A model generated the notes under the pieces. The model saw only the letters and a program-made list of their open reading frames with translations, was not told the origin of the DNA and searched no databases. Below, piece by piece: positions 1 to 8,462 of a stretch of DNA of 64,000 nucleotides. Source of the DNA: Hyphomicrobium sp. D-2. GTDB taxonomy: Bacteria > Pseudomonadota > Alphaproteobacteria > Rhizobiales > Hyphomicrobiaceae. The stretch lies in the NCBI RefSeq assembly GCF_029872155.1, contig NZ_JARXLA010000002.1, positions 248,001 through 312,000 on the forward strand, in the 5' to 3' direction. The position numbers and the translations under genes were made by a program. The stretch's first letter is position 1, and every line of letters begins with the position of its first letter.

Positions 1-251
1 AGCAGGATCAGATACCACCACAGGCGCTTTGCCCGGACGATGGGGTTGAACAGCAGCCGCACGCCGAGGAAGAATCCAACGAGTGGAATGAAGAAGTGCG
101 ACAGCTCCAGAACGCCAAAGCCTTCCGGCAGCATATGGCGTTGATAGAATTCCGGCGCGGCATGATTGATGATCGGCAGCGCGATGATAATGGCGAGCGG
201 CAAGTACAGCCACCACCAGGGCGCGAATTTAGGATTCGTCAGACGGTCCAT
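1..251 (-). CDS. Membrane protein, N-terminal fragment (3' end outside window)
   Basis: Reading the minus strand from ATG at 251 gives MDRLTNPKFAPWWWLYLPLA followed by more hydrophobic sequence that runs open to the window edge (83 codons visible). Two hydrophobic stretches, at about residues 12-27 and 50-68, look like membrane helices separated by a short polar loop. No catalytic motif is visible and I do not recognise the family. The gene lies in the same direction as the MFS gene downstream of its start but is separated from it by a terminator. The start is the first in-frame ATG; no strong Shine-Dalgarno is seen. Confidence 0.55.
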   Translation of the reverse strand, partial: MDRLTNPKFAPWWWLYLPLAIIIALPIINHAAPEFYQRHMLPEGFGVLELSHFFIPLVGFFLGVRLLFNPIVRAKRLWWYLIL

Positions 252-404
252 CACAACGCTTCATTGCAATCCAGTTAGATCCCGTTCTTCGGCAAGCATG
301 ACAAAATTTTGACAGGCTGCAATCTTTTTGGCCTGGCGTGGTTGCGTGTGTGAGCCCTTTCCCGAGCGCAGTGACAAAACATCCATCGAATTGCTCGGGC
401 AAAG

Positions 405-436
405 TAAAACGGCGGCAGCCCGGAGGCCGCCGCCGT
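405..436 (-). terminator. Intrinsic terminator of the MFS transporter gene
   Basis: Read on the minus strand, ACGGCGGC (436-429) pairs with GCCGCCGT (416-409), followed by a short TTTTAC tract. It starts 37 bases after the MFS stop codon, the expected place for a rho-independent terminator. Confidence 0.6.
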
Positions 437-472
437 AGATTGATGTTCAACGTCTATCGTTGTGCGCTCAGG

Positions 473-2164
473 TTACTGGAACAGCTCCACGGCCTTGGCT
501 GCGGTGTTCCAGATGCCCCAGACCAGCGGAATGCCAACCAGAAGCCAGAACAGTGCTGCCTTGGTATCCAGTCCGCCCATGCCAATGCCGTAGGAACCTG
601 ACGCAGGCGAGGTGGAGATGCCGGTGTGAAGCTTGGCCTGCTCCGCCGAGACTTCCGCTTCGCTCATGTGCCACTTCGGATTGACCGGACGGATAAGCAG
701 GTTGGCGATGAAGCCGATCACCAGCAGCCCCGCGAGCGTATAGAAAATAGGCCCGTAGATCTGATCCGGTGCGATGCCGGCAGCCTGGCGGGTGTCGTGC
801 ATGTAGTTCACGATCACCGGACCGACGATGCCGGCTGTCGACCACGCCGTGAGCAAGCGGCCGTGGATTGCGCCCACGAACTGCGTGCCGAACAGATCGG
901 CGAGGTAGGCCGGAACCGTTGAGAAGCCGCCTCCGTACATCGAAGCGATGATGCAGAAGGAGCCAACGAACAGCGCCAGCATTTTCCACTCAGCGGCGGC
1001 GGATGCCAGAATGTAGAGCGAGGCGCCGAGCACGAAGAAGATGAAGTAGGTGTTCTTGCGCCCCAGCTTGTCCGACGATGAGGCCCAGGCGAAGCGCCCG
1101 AAGATGTTGAACAGCGAGATGAGGCCAACGAAGCCCGCACCAACGCCCGCAGCCTTGGCGGCCAGCGCTACGTTCTCCTGCAGCTGATTGTATCCGACGC
1201 CCGGATCGCCCGCGAGCGCGCCGCCGAAGGTTTCCTGCAGCATCGGAGACGCCGCACCGATGATGCCGATGCCGGCCGAAACGTTCATGCACAGCGCCAG
1301 CCAGACCAGCCAGAATTGCGGGGTCTTGTGGGCATCCTTCAGATGCACGTTGGCGGAAGAAATCATGCTGTTGCCGTTCGCGGGCGGCTTCCAGCCTTCC
1401 GGCTTCCAACCGCCGGGAGGAATGCGATAGCCGAACGCGCCGATGAGCATGAACACGAGATAGATCAGCGCCAGCGCAACGAACGTTTCCCATACGCCGG
1501 GTGTCGCATCGGTGCGGAAATAGTTCATGAGGTGAGTGGCGAGTGGCGAGCCGATCATGGCACCGCCGCCAAAGCCCATGATGGCCATGCCGGTGGCCAT
1601 GCCACGGCGGTCTGGAAACCATTTGATGAGCGTTGATACCGGTGAAATGTAGCCGAGACCGAGACCGATGCCGCCGATGACACCGGCGCCGAGCCACATC
1701 AGCCACAACTGGTGCAGATAGATGCCTAGGGCTGCGATGAGCAGGCCGCCACACCAGCAGGCCGTTGCAACAAGACCAGCTTTGCGCGGACCGGCGCGCT
1801 CAAGCCAGCCGCCCCACAACGCAGCCGATACGCCGAGCAGCACGAAGAAGAACGTGTACATCCAGCCGAGGTCGAACTGACTCCAGTTGCAGTCCGTCGC
1901 GGTCAGTGCATGCAGCGTGCCGAGCGATTTTTCAGCGAAGGTGACAGCGCCTTGCGAACACTCCGGCAGCGGCTGTCCATCAGCGCCGTGGAGCACACCT
2001 TGCAACGGTTTCCAGAACACCGAAAACCCGTAGGCCATGCCAATGCAAAGGTGAATGCAAAGCGCGGCCGGCGGCACCAGCCACCGATTAAAGCCCGGTT
2101 TGGCGACGATCCGTTCCCTCGAAAGCAAGGGCGCGGAGCCGGCCGCAGAAGTCGTGCTGGTCAT
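473..2164 (-). CDS. OFA-family MFS transporter (oxalate/formate antiporter-like)
   Basis: A 563-residue multi-span inner-membrane protein. The N-terminal half contains the OFA-type segment around residues 170-215, with GLGYISPVSTLIKWFPDRRG and then a glycine-rich MGFGGGAMIG helix, the signature of OxlT-like carriers. The first periplasmic loop is unusually long, and an extra hydrophobic segment (FWLLVGIPLVWGIW) closes the C-terminus, so it is longer than classical OxlT (about 420 aa). The likely role is exchange or uptake of a small carboxylate; the substrate cannot be read from sequence. It is monocistronic, with a terminator at 405-436 and a 240-bp leader of no recognised structure. No oxalate catabolism genes are adjacent. 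Confidence 0.85.
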   Translation of the reverse strand: MTSTTSAAGSAPLLSRERIVAKPGFNRWLVPPAALCIHLCIGMAYGFSVFWKPLQGVLHGADGQPLPECSQGAVTFAEKSLGTLHALTATDCNWSQFDLGWMYTFFFVLLGVSAALWGGWLERAGPRKAGLVATACWCGGLLIAALGIYLHQLWLMWLGAGVIGGIGLGLGYISPVSTLIKWFPDRRGMATGMAIMGFGGGAMIGSPLATHLMNYFRTDATPGVWETFVALALIYLVFMLIGAFGYRIPPGGWKPEGWKPPANGNSMISSANVHLKDAHKTPQFWLVWLALCMNVSAGIGIIGAASPMLQETFGGALAGDPGVGYNQLQENVALAAKAAGVGAGFVGLISLFNIFGRFAWASSSDKLGRKNTYFIFFVLGASLYILASAAAEWKMLALFVGSFCIIASMYGGGFSTVPAYLADLFGTQFVGAIHGRLLTAWSTAGIVGPVIVNYMHDTRQAAGIAPDQIYGPIFYTLAGLLVIGFIANLLIRPVNPKWHMSEAEVSAEQAKLHTGISTSPASGSYGIGMGGLDTKAALFWLLVGIPLVWGIWNTAAKAVELFQ

Positions 2165-2406
2165 TAAGATCCATCCCCGAAAGTGCGATTTTAGGCGGAT
2201 TGCGGCGGGCGCCTTCCGCTCTTACCCGTTACTTGGCACGGGTTTGCCGTCACGATCAACGACTTAGGGGGTAGAAGCAAGGCCAAACGCGCTGGAACCG
2301 GACTGATTGGGCAAGCCGAGCTAAGAAATACAGCGGCGAAACAGAGTTAAAGGGCAGCATTGTTAAACAGACAGTGCTGCCAACGTGCCCGGCGATGTTC
2401 GCTATA

Positions 2407-2961
2407 TTATGCGACACGCGCTGTTTCGGCTTCCGCATAATAGCTTTCAACGCGGAACGGAACGCATTCTGCAGCAATGCGATTGCGGCCCATGTTCTCA
2501 ACTGCTGCGAGCATTCGGCCCTGGCGGCGCATGATGTTGTCGGCCAGCGCGACGAAGCGGCGATTGGGAACCGCAGTGTCGGATGCTGCGCGCAGCGCCA
2601 ATGCGATCCGATCCTCGGGGGCCTTGGGATTGAGCGCGCACAGCGTGATGAACGCTGCAGCGGTTGAACGGCTGAGGCCGGCGAAGCAATGGATGAGCAG
2701 CGGAGCTTCACCATCCCAGCTTTGCGCAAAGTCGATCAGGCGGTGGACGTGGTCGACAGCAGGCGGCTCAGCGCCGGGGAGGGCATCGACAATGTCGTGC
2801 ATGTCGAGCCGCAGATGACGATCCGGTGACAGCGCTGGGGGCGTTTGAGGCGCGAGTTCAGCGTTGATTGCGCTGACCAGATGGCGCGCGCCGGTCTCCG
2901 CGATGATATCGGGAATATGCCTTAGGGCGCACACATGGATTGCTGCGGATTTGCTCTGCAT
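2407..2961 (-). CDS. Tyrosine phosphatase-like protein
   Basis: 184 residues. The P-loop HCFAGLSRST has the Cys-x5-Arg phosphatase signature with Cys92 and Arg98. An upstream RLDMHDI segment (about residues 51-57) holds Asp residues that could act as general acid. Similar rhizobial proteins are annotated as protein-tyrosine or dual-specificity phosphatases. The start is ATG at 2961 (MQSKSAAIHV). It is probably a single cytosolic gene, with the MFS gene 240 bp downstream on the same strand and the integrated element about 330 bp beyond its start. The physiological substrate is unknown. Confidence 0.75.
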   Translation of the reverse strand: MQSKSAAIHVCALRHIPDIIAETGARHLVSAINAELAPQTPPALSPDRHLRLDMHDIVDALPGAEPPAVDHVHRLIDFAQSWDGEAPLLIHCFAGLSRSTAAAFITLCALNPKAPEDRIALALRAASDTAVPNRRFVALADNIMRRQGRMLAAVENMGRNRIAAECVPFRVESYYAEAETARVA

Positions 2962-3288
2962 GGCCTGCTTCGATCCGGTTTCTTGTTGGCGCGGCTAGTG
3001 CCACCCAACCATGACCGTTTCAAGAATGCGCCGTCACTTTGGCGTGTGTTGCAGCGTGGATGGCAAATGAATGCTTGGCAAAGACCATCTTGGTCTAAGC
3101 GAATGCAAACGGCGCACACTGCTGGCACATTCGATGTTGCTCAAATGGTGTCCGGCGGCGGCCATACAAGGCCAGCGAAATATGTCGTGAGGCGCTGGAA
3201 ACAACAAGGACGCCGCATCTGCGGCTTAAAGCTGTGGCGCAGGCATTTAGCTAGCTCGCCCATCAGCCGATTTTAAAACTATTAGAAA
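2962..3288. other. Intergenic stretch without recognised gene
   Basis: About 330 bp between the phosphatase start and the left attachment repeat. Short open frames exist on both strands, but none has a plausible ribosome-binding site or recognisable protein. It should contain the phosphatase promoter; nothing else is seen. Confidence 0.4.
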
Positions 3289-3336
3289 TATTGGCGATCC
3301 CGGCAGGGCTCGAACCTGCGACCCTCTGCTTAGAAG
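3289..3336. repeat. attL: displaced 3' half of tRNA-Arg
   Basis: From TATTGGCGATCCCGGCAGG through to TTAGAAG this segment repeats 19529-19576, differing only at 3308-3309 (GC versus AT). It covers the T-arm, variable region and 3' anticodon arm of the tRNA-Arg gene. The sequence diverges immediately after TTAGAAG, inside the anticodon arm. It is the old tRNA end left behind when the element brought its own replacement copy. Confidence 0.9.
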
Positions 3337-3505
3337 TTACGTCCCGCGCTGATTCAAAACGCCGCAAACCACAACTTACACATGGACAATTTTGTTGTTC
3401 CTATTGGCGTTACGGAAGTTGGTTCGTATCATTTGCGAACAAACAATTTCCGGGCGGAACAGGTGCATCGCGTTACCCCGGCGCTACCCTTGGGGGAAAT
3501 GCGAC

Positions 3506-4840
3506 GTGGCGAAAATTCTGACAGCAGCAGCAGTTGAAAAGCTGAAGCCGAAGCCGCACCGATGGGAGGTTCCCGACGCGCGGCTACCGAACTTATACCT
3601 TATTATTCAACCAGGTGGCGCGCGGAGCTGGGCGGTGCGCTATCGCACTGGCGGTCGCACGCGCAAGTATACGCTCGGCCCGTATCCACGCATCGAGCTT
3701 GCCGACGCTCGTAGGCTGGCGCGCGATGCGCTGCAGGCGGTCGATGAAGGTCGAGATCCGGCGCAGGAGAAGCGGATCGTCCGCAGCGAGGCTGGCTTAG
3801 CCGGCGACAAGCGCTTTCCGGCGCTGGCGAAAGAATTCGTCGCCCGGTACGCAAAGCCCCGTAATCGCCGCTGGAAGGAATCGGCCCGCCTGATTGGCCT
3901 GCGGTACGATGAAGACGGAGGTGCTTCCGTCATTAAGGGCAGCGTGGCCGACAAGTGGTCCCATCGGCCGGTCGACCAGATAAAGAAGCGCGAGGTTGTG
4001 GCTGCGCTGGATACGATTGCAGACCGTGGCCATGGCTGCACCGCGCTCCACACCCTCACCGCCTTGCGAAAATTCTTCAACTGGCTTGTCGAGCGAGACG
4101 TCATTGAGGCGTCTCCGTGTTCCGGGGTCAAGCCGCCAGTCCCGGCCAAAGAGCGGGATCGCGTGTTGTCTGACGACGAACTACGCGCCCTTTGGCAAGC
4201 CGTCGACGCCGAACAGCCACCATTCCGCCAAGCGCTGAAGCTCTTGATGCTGACGGGCCAGCGCCGCACGGAGGTTGCAGGCCTTGTGCGACCAGAGCTG
4301 AGCTCGGACACCCGACTTTGGACGCTGCCGGGGGACCGATCCAAGAACGGCCAGGAGCACCTTATTCCGCTGACGGACGCCGCCGCTGCGCTGATCGAGC
4401 AGGCTCCGGCCATTGCCGAATGTCCGTTCGTGTTCTCGGTGACTGGGCGTAGTCCGATCTCGGGGTTCAGCCGGTCAAAGAAGCGGCTAGACGCTGCGAT
4501 GAGTAAGACGCTCGGCGCTCCGGTTCAGCCCTGGGTTCTGCACGATCTGCGAAGGACGGTCGCGACGCGGCTCGCTGAGCTGGAAGTGCCACCACATGTT
4601 GTCGAGGCCATTTTAAACCACCGAAGCGGCGTCATCAGCGGCGTGTCTGCGATCTACAACCGACACAGCTACCTGGATGAGAAGCGCGCGGCGCTCGAAA
4701 AGTGGGAGCGGCGCCTGGGCGAGATCGTCGGTTTTCAGGGGCATGGCTCGCCCGATGCAGAGCCGAAAAATCAGCAGAAGACGCGATTTACGGTGGATGG
4801 AGTTACCACAATGGTTGAGCTGCATTCCACAGTGCGTTAG
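3506..4840 (+). CDS. int: P4-type tyrosine site-specific integrase
   Basis: 444 residues from a GTG start at 3506, preceded by a GGGGGAAA ribosome-binding site; upstream in-frame ATGs would read through the att region. The N-terminal arm-binding domain (DUF4102-like) covers about residues 3-95 (WAVRYRTGGRTRKYTLGPYP). The catalytic domain has Arg253 in TGQRRTEVAGL, the HDLRR box near residue 346, LNHRSG, and Tyr384 in YNRHSY as the likely nucleophile. It lies 170 bp inside attL and should catalyse integration and excision at tRNA-Arg(UCU). All core residues are present, so it should be active. Confidence 0.95.
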   Translation: MAKILTAAAVEKLKPKPHRWEVPDARLPNLYLIIQPGGARSWAVRYRTGGRTRKYTLGPYPRIELADARRLARDALQAVDEGRDPAQEKRIVRSEAGLAGDKRFPALAKEFVARYAKPRNRRWKESARLIGLRYDEDGGASVIKGSVADKWSHRPVDQIKKREVVAALDTIADRGHGCTALHTLTALRKFFNWLVERDVIEASPCSGVKPPVPAKERDRVLSDDELRALWQAVDAEQPPFRQALKLLMLTGQRRTEVAGLVRPELSSDTRLWTLPGDRSKNGQEHLIPLTDAAAALIEQAPAIAECPFVFSVTGRSPISGFSRSKKRLDAAMSKTLGAPVQPWVLHDLRRTVATRLAELEVPPHVVEAILNHRSGVISGVSAIYNRHSYLDEKRAALEKWERRLGEIVGFQGHGSPDAEPKNQQKTRFTVDGVTTMVELHSTVR

Positions 4841-4928
4841 AAAATATCACTTTTTGTGACTTTCGGCATTGACGTTCAGCGTTTGTTCTGGCATATTTAC
4901 GAAATCTTAAGACTGACGAGGACTCCCG

Positions 4929-5207
4929 ATGACCGTTCAAATCGATTCGGTGGGTCGCAGCGAAGTTGGTTCCCGCGTCGGCAGCGTCCCCCCTGTGAAT
5001 GAAGCGCAGCGCAAGCCGCAGCCTCAAAACGTATATCTGTCGCGGACGCAGGTCCGGCAGCGATACGGTGGCGTCACTCGTGTGACGATATATCGATGGG
5101 TGAAAAACGAGGCGCTGGGCTTCCCGAAGCCGATCACCATATGTGCCCGCGACTACTGGGCGCTGTCGGATCTTGAGGCGTTCGAGCGATCCAAGAAGGC
5201 GGCATAA
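4929..5207 (+). CDS. AlpA-family DNA-binding protein / candidate excisionase
   Basis: 92 residues. After a variable 35-residue N-terminus it reads YLSRTQVRQRYGGVTRVTIY and then a RWVKN segment, followed by FPKPI, YWALSDLEAFERS. This is the MerR/AlpA-type winged helix-turn-helix typical of AlpA and Xis proteins beside P4-type integrases. ATG at 4929 is preceded by GACGAGGACTCCCG, a plausible ribosome-binding site. It probably directs excision and/or controls the integrase or the replication genes downstream. A terminator follows at once. Confidence 0.85.
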   Translation: MTVQIDSVGRSEVGSRVGSVPPVNEAQRKPQPQNVYLSRTQVRQRYGGVTRVTIYRWVKNEALGFPKPITICARDYWALSDLEAFERSKKAA

Positions 5208-5237
5208 CGTGAAAACACGACGCCGACCTTAGACAAG

Positions 5238-5276
5238 AAAAAACCCCGGCGGCGCTGTGCGCCATCGGGGCTGTTT
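5238..5276. terminator. Bidirectional-looking terminator after the AlpA gene
   Basis: A-rich tract, then CCCCG (5244-5248) pairing with CGGGG (5266-5270), with an inner GGCGC-TGT-GCGCC stem, then CTGTTTT. It separates the int-alpA unit from the replication operon. Confidence 0.75.
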
Positions 5277-5303
5277 TGCGTTCGTAAATTTGTATCGTCA
5301 CCC

Positions 5304-5354
5304 GATCCTTGTCTCGCGTTCCGAGGCGGACCAACGCCTCAGGAGAACAGGATC
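5304..5354 (+). promoter_or_regulatory. Long imperfect hairpin upstream of the initiator gene
   Basis: GATCCTTGTCTC (5304-5315) pairs with GAGAACAGGATC (5343-5354) in 10 of 12 positions. It encloses a perfect inner hairpin GAGGCG / CGCCTC (5323-5328, 5335-5340) with a six-base loop. It lies 110 bp before the initiator start. It could be an RNA leader structure, a DNA cruciform or a regulator site; the sequence does not decide between these. Confidence 0.5.
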
Positions 5355-5462
5355 TCGTCAACACAGGAGATCGTCAGAGCATGTATTCTGATACTCGCAT
5401 TCTCGCTTCCAAGCAAGCGAAAACGGTCGATCTCCGCGCTTACACAACGGAGTTATTCGACC

Positions 5463-6398
5463 ATGGCTGTTGTCATTCAACTGAGACCCGACGAGACGAA
5501 GCGGAGTAATCGCGGACGCCCACGCAAATGGCCAAACGGAAAGCCGCCGTCGCGCGCATGTGATGTTCGCCACTATGAGGAGGTGGAAGCGCATTGTCGC
5601 TCAGTGCCACGCAAAGACCTTTCAGACATTAAGGAGCGGGTCGCGCATCGTGCGGACATTGACCGGCTATCGCCTGCCGCAAAGGCAGTCCTGAACTTCT
5701 ACCTCCGTCATCTGAATTGGGGCGAGGGGTGCGACTGGCATTCGAATGCCGCCATCGCGGAGAGTAAGGCGCTTTCCGAGCGCAGCGTTGAACGAGGCAG
5801 AAAAGAACTGCGGGAGCGCGGTTACATCGTGTCGCGACCTATCCCGCTAGGTCGATCGTTGCCAGGCCTGACGCGGCAGCAGCAAGCTCGCAAACCGTGG
5901 CAGACGACCCTTGCAGTCATCCGTGAGGTGAGGACTTCGGAGGAAACAACTACCCGACAGAAAAATGCTTCTGACCCGACAGAAAATGTACCAGATGCCC
6001 GACAGAAAATGTCGAAATTGCCCGACAAAATTGTCGGACAAACACTTAAAGAGGAACAATTAAAGGTAACACCTAAGTGTGAGGTCGCTAAACGCTCCCG
6101 CTCGCGAGGGGCGCGAATTCGTCTTGAGCCAAGCGCTGAACTGGATCCTGATAGTCCGGCGATGGCCATAGCGCTGAAAGCCGGACTATCCGAGGGCGAG
6201 GCATTCCATGCGTTCAGCCGACTGCGCAACTGGGCCGTTGAACAGAACAAGTCCTGGCCGACGATGGATGCACTGCTTGCGCGGTGGGGCACTTGGGTCC
6301 GCGAGGATAGCGCTCGAAGCAAGAAAACATATGCGCGAGCCAGTGCTGCCGATCTTGCAAACTCAGCTTTTGAGATCTTCGAGGGGGCAACGCCATGA
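5463..6398 (+). CDS. Lambda-O-like replication initiator (putative)
   Basis: 311 residues. An N-terminal winged-helix segment (about residues 65-120: LSPAAKAVLNFYLRHLNW, then SNAAIAESKALSERSVERG and KELRERGYIVSR) resembles phage replication-protein DNA-binding domains. A low-complexity linker (about 160-200) is followed by a C-terminal domain of about 100 residues. The linker DNA holds four regularly spaced repeats (separate entry), the arrangement of lambda O, in which the origin lies inside the initiator gene. It overlaps the next gene by 4 bp (ATGA). The function is inferred from fold and origin layout; no biochemical motif proves it. Confidence 0.65.
   Translation: MAVVIQLRPDETKRSNRGRPRKWPNGKPPSRACDVRHYEEVEAHCRSVPRKDLSDIKERVAHRADIDRLSPAAKAVLNFYLRHLNWGEGCDWHSNAAIAESKALSERSVERGRKELRERGYIVSRPIPLGRSLPGLTRQQQARKPWQTTLAVIREVRTSEETTTRQKNASDPTENVPDARQKMSKLPDKIVGQTLKEEQLKVTPKCEVAKRSRSRGARIRLEPSAELDPDSPAMAIALKAGLSEGEAFHAFSRLRNWAVEQNKSWPTMDALLARWGTWVREDSARSKKTYARASAADLANSAFEIFEGATP
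5953..6037 (+). repeat. Four iterons inside the initiator gene: probable replication origin
   Basis: CCCGACAGAAAAATG (5953), CCCGACAGAAAATG (5975 and 5998) and a shorter-match copy CCCGACAAAATTGTCGG (6021), at start-to-start distances of 22, 23 and 23 bp, about two helical turns. These distances are not multiples of three, so the repeats are read in different frames (TRQKN, DPTENV, ARQKM, LPDKI). They must therefore be conserved as DNA, not as protein. The fourth copy is also a palindrome, CCGACAA-AA-TTGTCGG. An A+T-rich segment with inverted ACACTTA / TAAGTGT (6042-6080) follows and could be the unwinding element. Confidence 0.8.
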
Positions 6399-7111
6399 CA
6401 GTGAGCAAGGCGGTCGTGCCGATCCGCGCAAACACTCCGGCACAAACTACTGAGCCAGTTCTGCGAGTCAGCAAGGCGGTGGCTACTGGCCTGACTGATC
6501 TAACCATCGCATTCCGCCCCGGGCGCCAGCACATGGACGACGACCGCAAGCGGTGGCTGCAGATCTGCGCCAAGGCCGTCGCGAAGTTTGACGAGCAGAT
6601 CATCGTTGCTGTGCTCGACGAACTGCTGACGGACAACAAGGCAAATCCATTCTGGCCAACGCCGCAGGATATTTTCGAGGCGTGCAAAAAGAAGGAAAGC
6701 CGATGGCAGGCGGATACTTTCGTCAAATTCGGGCTGCTTAGCACACAACGTTGGAGTCCGTCCGAAGTCAGGGACATGCGCAGAAACGCAGGCATCGCGC
6801 CTGCTGCGTTCGAGTTGGCGACGCTGCGGCGGCACATAAACGACAACCTTGAGCGAATGCTCCGCCTGTTTAGAGACGGATACCGTGACGATTGCCACCC
6901 GATAATCACGATGGCAGAGGAAGTTTTTGCCGCCATTCCAAGAGCGGCCTTTCCTGAAAACGCTCACGAGCGGATCGTTGCTGCCCGCGGAAAGTACGCA
7001 GCCGCTGTGCAGCGTGAGGCGAATGATAGCGCCGCAAATCGGGCACGTCACTTGGAGGCGTGCGGCATTGAAATCCCGAAGCCGGAGGTGCGCGATGAAC
7101 GGCACCATTGA
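6395..7111 (+). CDS. Replication-module protein, possible helicase loader
   Basis: 238 residues, starting 4 bp inside the initiator gene. The part at about residues 45-100 (WLQICAKAVAKFDEQIIVAV, then NPFWPTPQDIFEACKKK) resembles the small helical domain of phage replication proteins that bind or load the helicase (lambda P and G39P-like partners). This is a weak, pattern-level resemblance. The remainder is charged and helical with no ATPase motif. Its position between a probable initiator and an SSB supports a replication role. It overlaps the SSB start by 17 bp. Confidence 0.5.
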   Translation: MTVSKAVVPIRANTPAQTTEPVLRVSKAVATGLTDLTIAFRPGRQHMDDDRKRWLQICAKAVAKFDEQIIVAVLDELLTDNKANPFWPTPQDIFEACKKKESRWQADTFVKFGLLSTQRWSPSEVRDMRRNAGIAPAAFELATLRRHINDNLERMLRLFRDGYRDDCHPIITMAEEVFAAIPRAAFPENAHERIVAARGKYAAAVQREANDSAANRARHLEACGIEIPKPEVRDERHH

Positions 7112-7505
7112 AACGGCCTTCAGCGGCCGTGTCGGCACGGATCCTGAGCGCCGAACCAGTCAGGCCGGCAAACCTTGGCTGCGCTTCAGCGTGGCAGTCG
7201 GATCGGACGACGCAGTGCAGTGGGTGCAGGTGGCAGTGTTCGGGCAGCAGGCCGAAGATCTGTCCACCAGGCTGCATAAGGGCGATCGCGTCTACGTCGA
7301 GGGCACGCTCCGTCTCAACACCTGGACGGACCATGACGGGCGTGAGCGATCTGGATTGTCAGTGGCTGCATGGAAAGGCGAAAGGCTCGGCGCCATTGGC
7401 CGGAACAAACCTCGCCGGCAGGACAAGCCATCGCTTCCGGCGACGGACGAACGCGCGATGCAGCGGACACAGCAGCCGCTCGACGAAGCGTTGATACCAT
7501 TCTGA
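7095..7505 (+). CDS. ssb: Single-stranded DNA-binding protein (phage-type)
   Basis: 136 residues from ATG 7095, with GGAGG seven bases upstream; a longer frame from 6927 has no such signal. The OB fold runs from about residues 5-95 (AFSGRVGTDPERR, KPWLRFSVAVG, VQWVQVAVFGQQAEDL, KGDRVYVEGTLRLNTW). A short basic tail ends in ALIPF, close to the IPF tip through which SSBs recruit partner proteins. It probably protects single strands at the element's own origin. Shorter than typical chromosomal SSBs. Confidence 0.9.
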   Translation: MNGTIETAFSGRVGTDPERRTSQAGKPWLRFSVAVGSDDAVQWVQVAVFGQQAEDLSTRLHKGDRVYVEGTLRLNTWTDHDGRERSGLSVAAWKGERLGAIGRNKPRRQDKPSLPATDERAMQRTQQPLDEALIPF

Positions 7506-7517
7506 GGGGGGAAGACC

Positions 7518-7802
7518 ATGAACGATAACGACCACGACCAAGACCACGACCACGACGAAGAACAGGCGCAGCAATTCATCGAGGGCGAATTGAGCGAGAT
7601 CGTTGGCGATCACTTCGAGCAAGGCGAGAGCACCGCCGTCATAGGGCAAGCACTGCTCAGCACCATGCTCGATTTTATCGAGAAGACGGCATCCTGCCCG
7701 CACGAGGTGGCGTTGTTCTTCTCGGCAATCCAGGACGAGGTGCACCGCCGCTTGGAACTACTCGTCGCGCAGCATCAAGCGCAAAATGCGGTCAAGCACT
7801 GA
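7518..7802 (+). CDS. Acidic hypothetical protein
   Basis: 94 residues, beginning with a run of Asp, His and Glu (MNDNDHDQDHDHDEEQAQQF) that could bind metal, followed by a predicted all-helical segment. ATG 7518 is preceded by GAGGGGGGAAGACC, a strong ribosome-binding site, 12 bp after the SSB stop. The family is not recognised. It is co-transcribed with the replication genes. Confidence 0.65.
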   Translation: MNDNDHDQDHDHDEEQAQQFIEGELSEIVGDHFEQGESTAVIGQALLSTMLDFIEKTASCPHEVALFFSAIQDEVHRRLELLVAQHQAQNAVKH

Positions 7803-8045
7803 TGCGCCACAAAACCGAAGCTTGCCGAACCAACCTTTTCTGCGGCAGCGGCTCGCAAGGCCTTCCGGCATTGCAGAAATCGCGACCTTCTGCTTGCGCA
7901 TCAGATGGTCCGAGCACGAAACGCCTTTGTTTTATGGGCTTTTATCGCGTCCGCAGGCTGCGAAACCAAGGGGCAGGGTATCGCATGGGTAACAACGGAT
8001 GCCGCCGCAAGGTGCGCGGACGCCGAATGGATGGGGGACGGATAC

Positions 8046-8462
8046 ATGCAGTTGCATGACGAAACGAGGTCGGACAAGCCGCCGAAGCTTCGAAAGCGTC
8101 GGCGCACCAAGATCGAGTTGCCGACAGTCGCGACCTTGGACATGCGCACCCGCGCCGGCAGACTCTATCGCGACACGAGGGAGGCCATCATATCGGATCT
8201 CGGCGGGCGAGACCAGCTATCGCGCGCGGAACTTGAACTCGTCGAACGCGTCGCCGGATTATCAACGAGGCTCAACGCCGCCGATGCTGAACTGCTGTCC
8301 GGCGAGACGCAGAGCTTGGCACCCGGCGAATACGCGACGTTGGCAAACAGCCTGGGGCGGATCCTGACGATCCTGGGCCTTCAGCGCCGCCAGCGTGACG
8401 TCACGCCGACGCTTCGCGCCTATATCGACGCCAAGTCACATCAGGGGGCGCGCGCAGCATGA
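8046..8462 (+). CDS. Probable small terminase-like protein
   Basis: 138 residues from ATG 8046 (MQLHDETRSDKPPKLRKRRR), with GGGGGACGG upstream; the frame stays open to 7905, so a longer form is possible. A basic N-terminus is followed by a helical region (TRAGRLYRDTREAIISDLGG, then LSRAELELVERVAGLSTRL). Its last codon overlaps the start of the large terminase gene by 4 bp. Small size, basic N-terminus, helical body and direct coupling to terL fit a DNA-recognition (small) terminase subunit. The role is inferred from position. The preceding 240 bp (7803-8045) hold no convincing gene. Confidence 0.5.
   Translation: MQLHDETRSDKPPKLRKRRRTKIELPTVATLDMRTRAGRLYRDTREAIISDLGGRDQLSRAELELVERVAGLSTRLNAADAELLSGETQSLAPGEYATLANSLGRILTILGLQRRQRDVTPTLRAYIDAKSHQGARAA

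Noticed and set aside
7802-8059. 85-codon frame between the acidic protein and the terminase genes
   Set aside because: It overlaps the preceding stop as TGATG but its product is Arg/Cys-rich without pattern, and it runs into the small-terminase-like gene in another frame.
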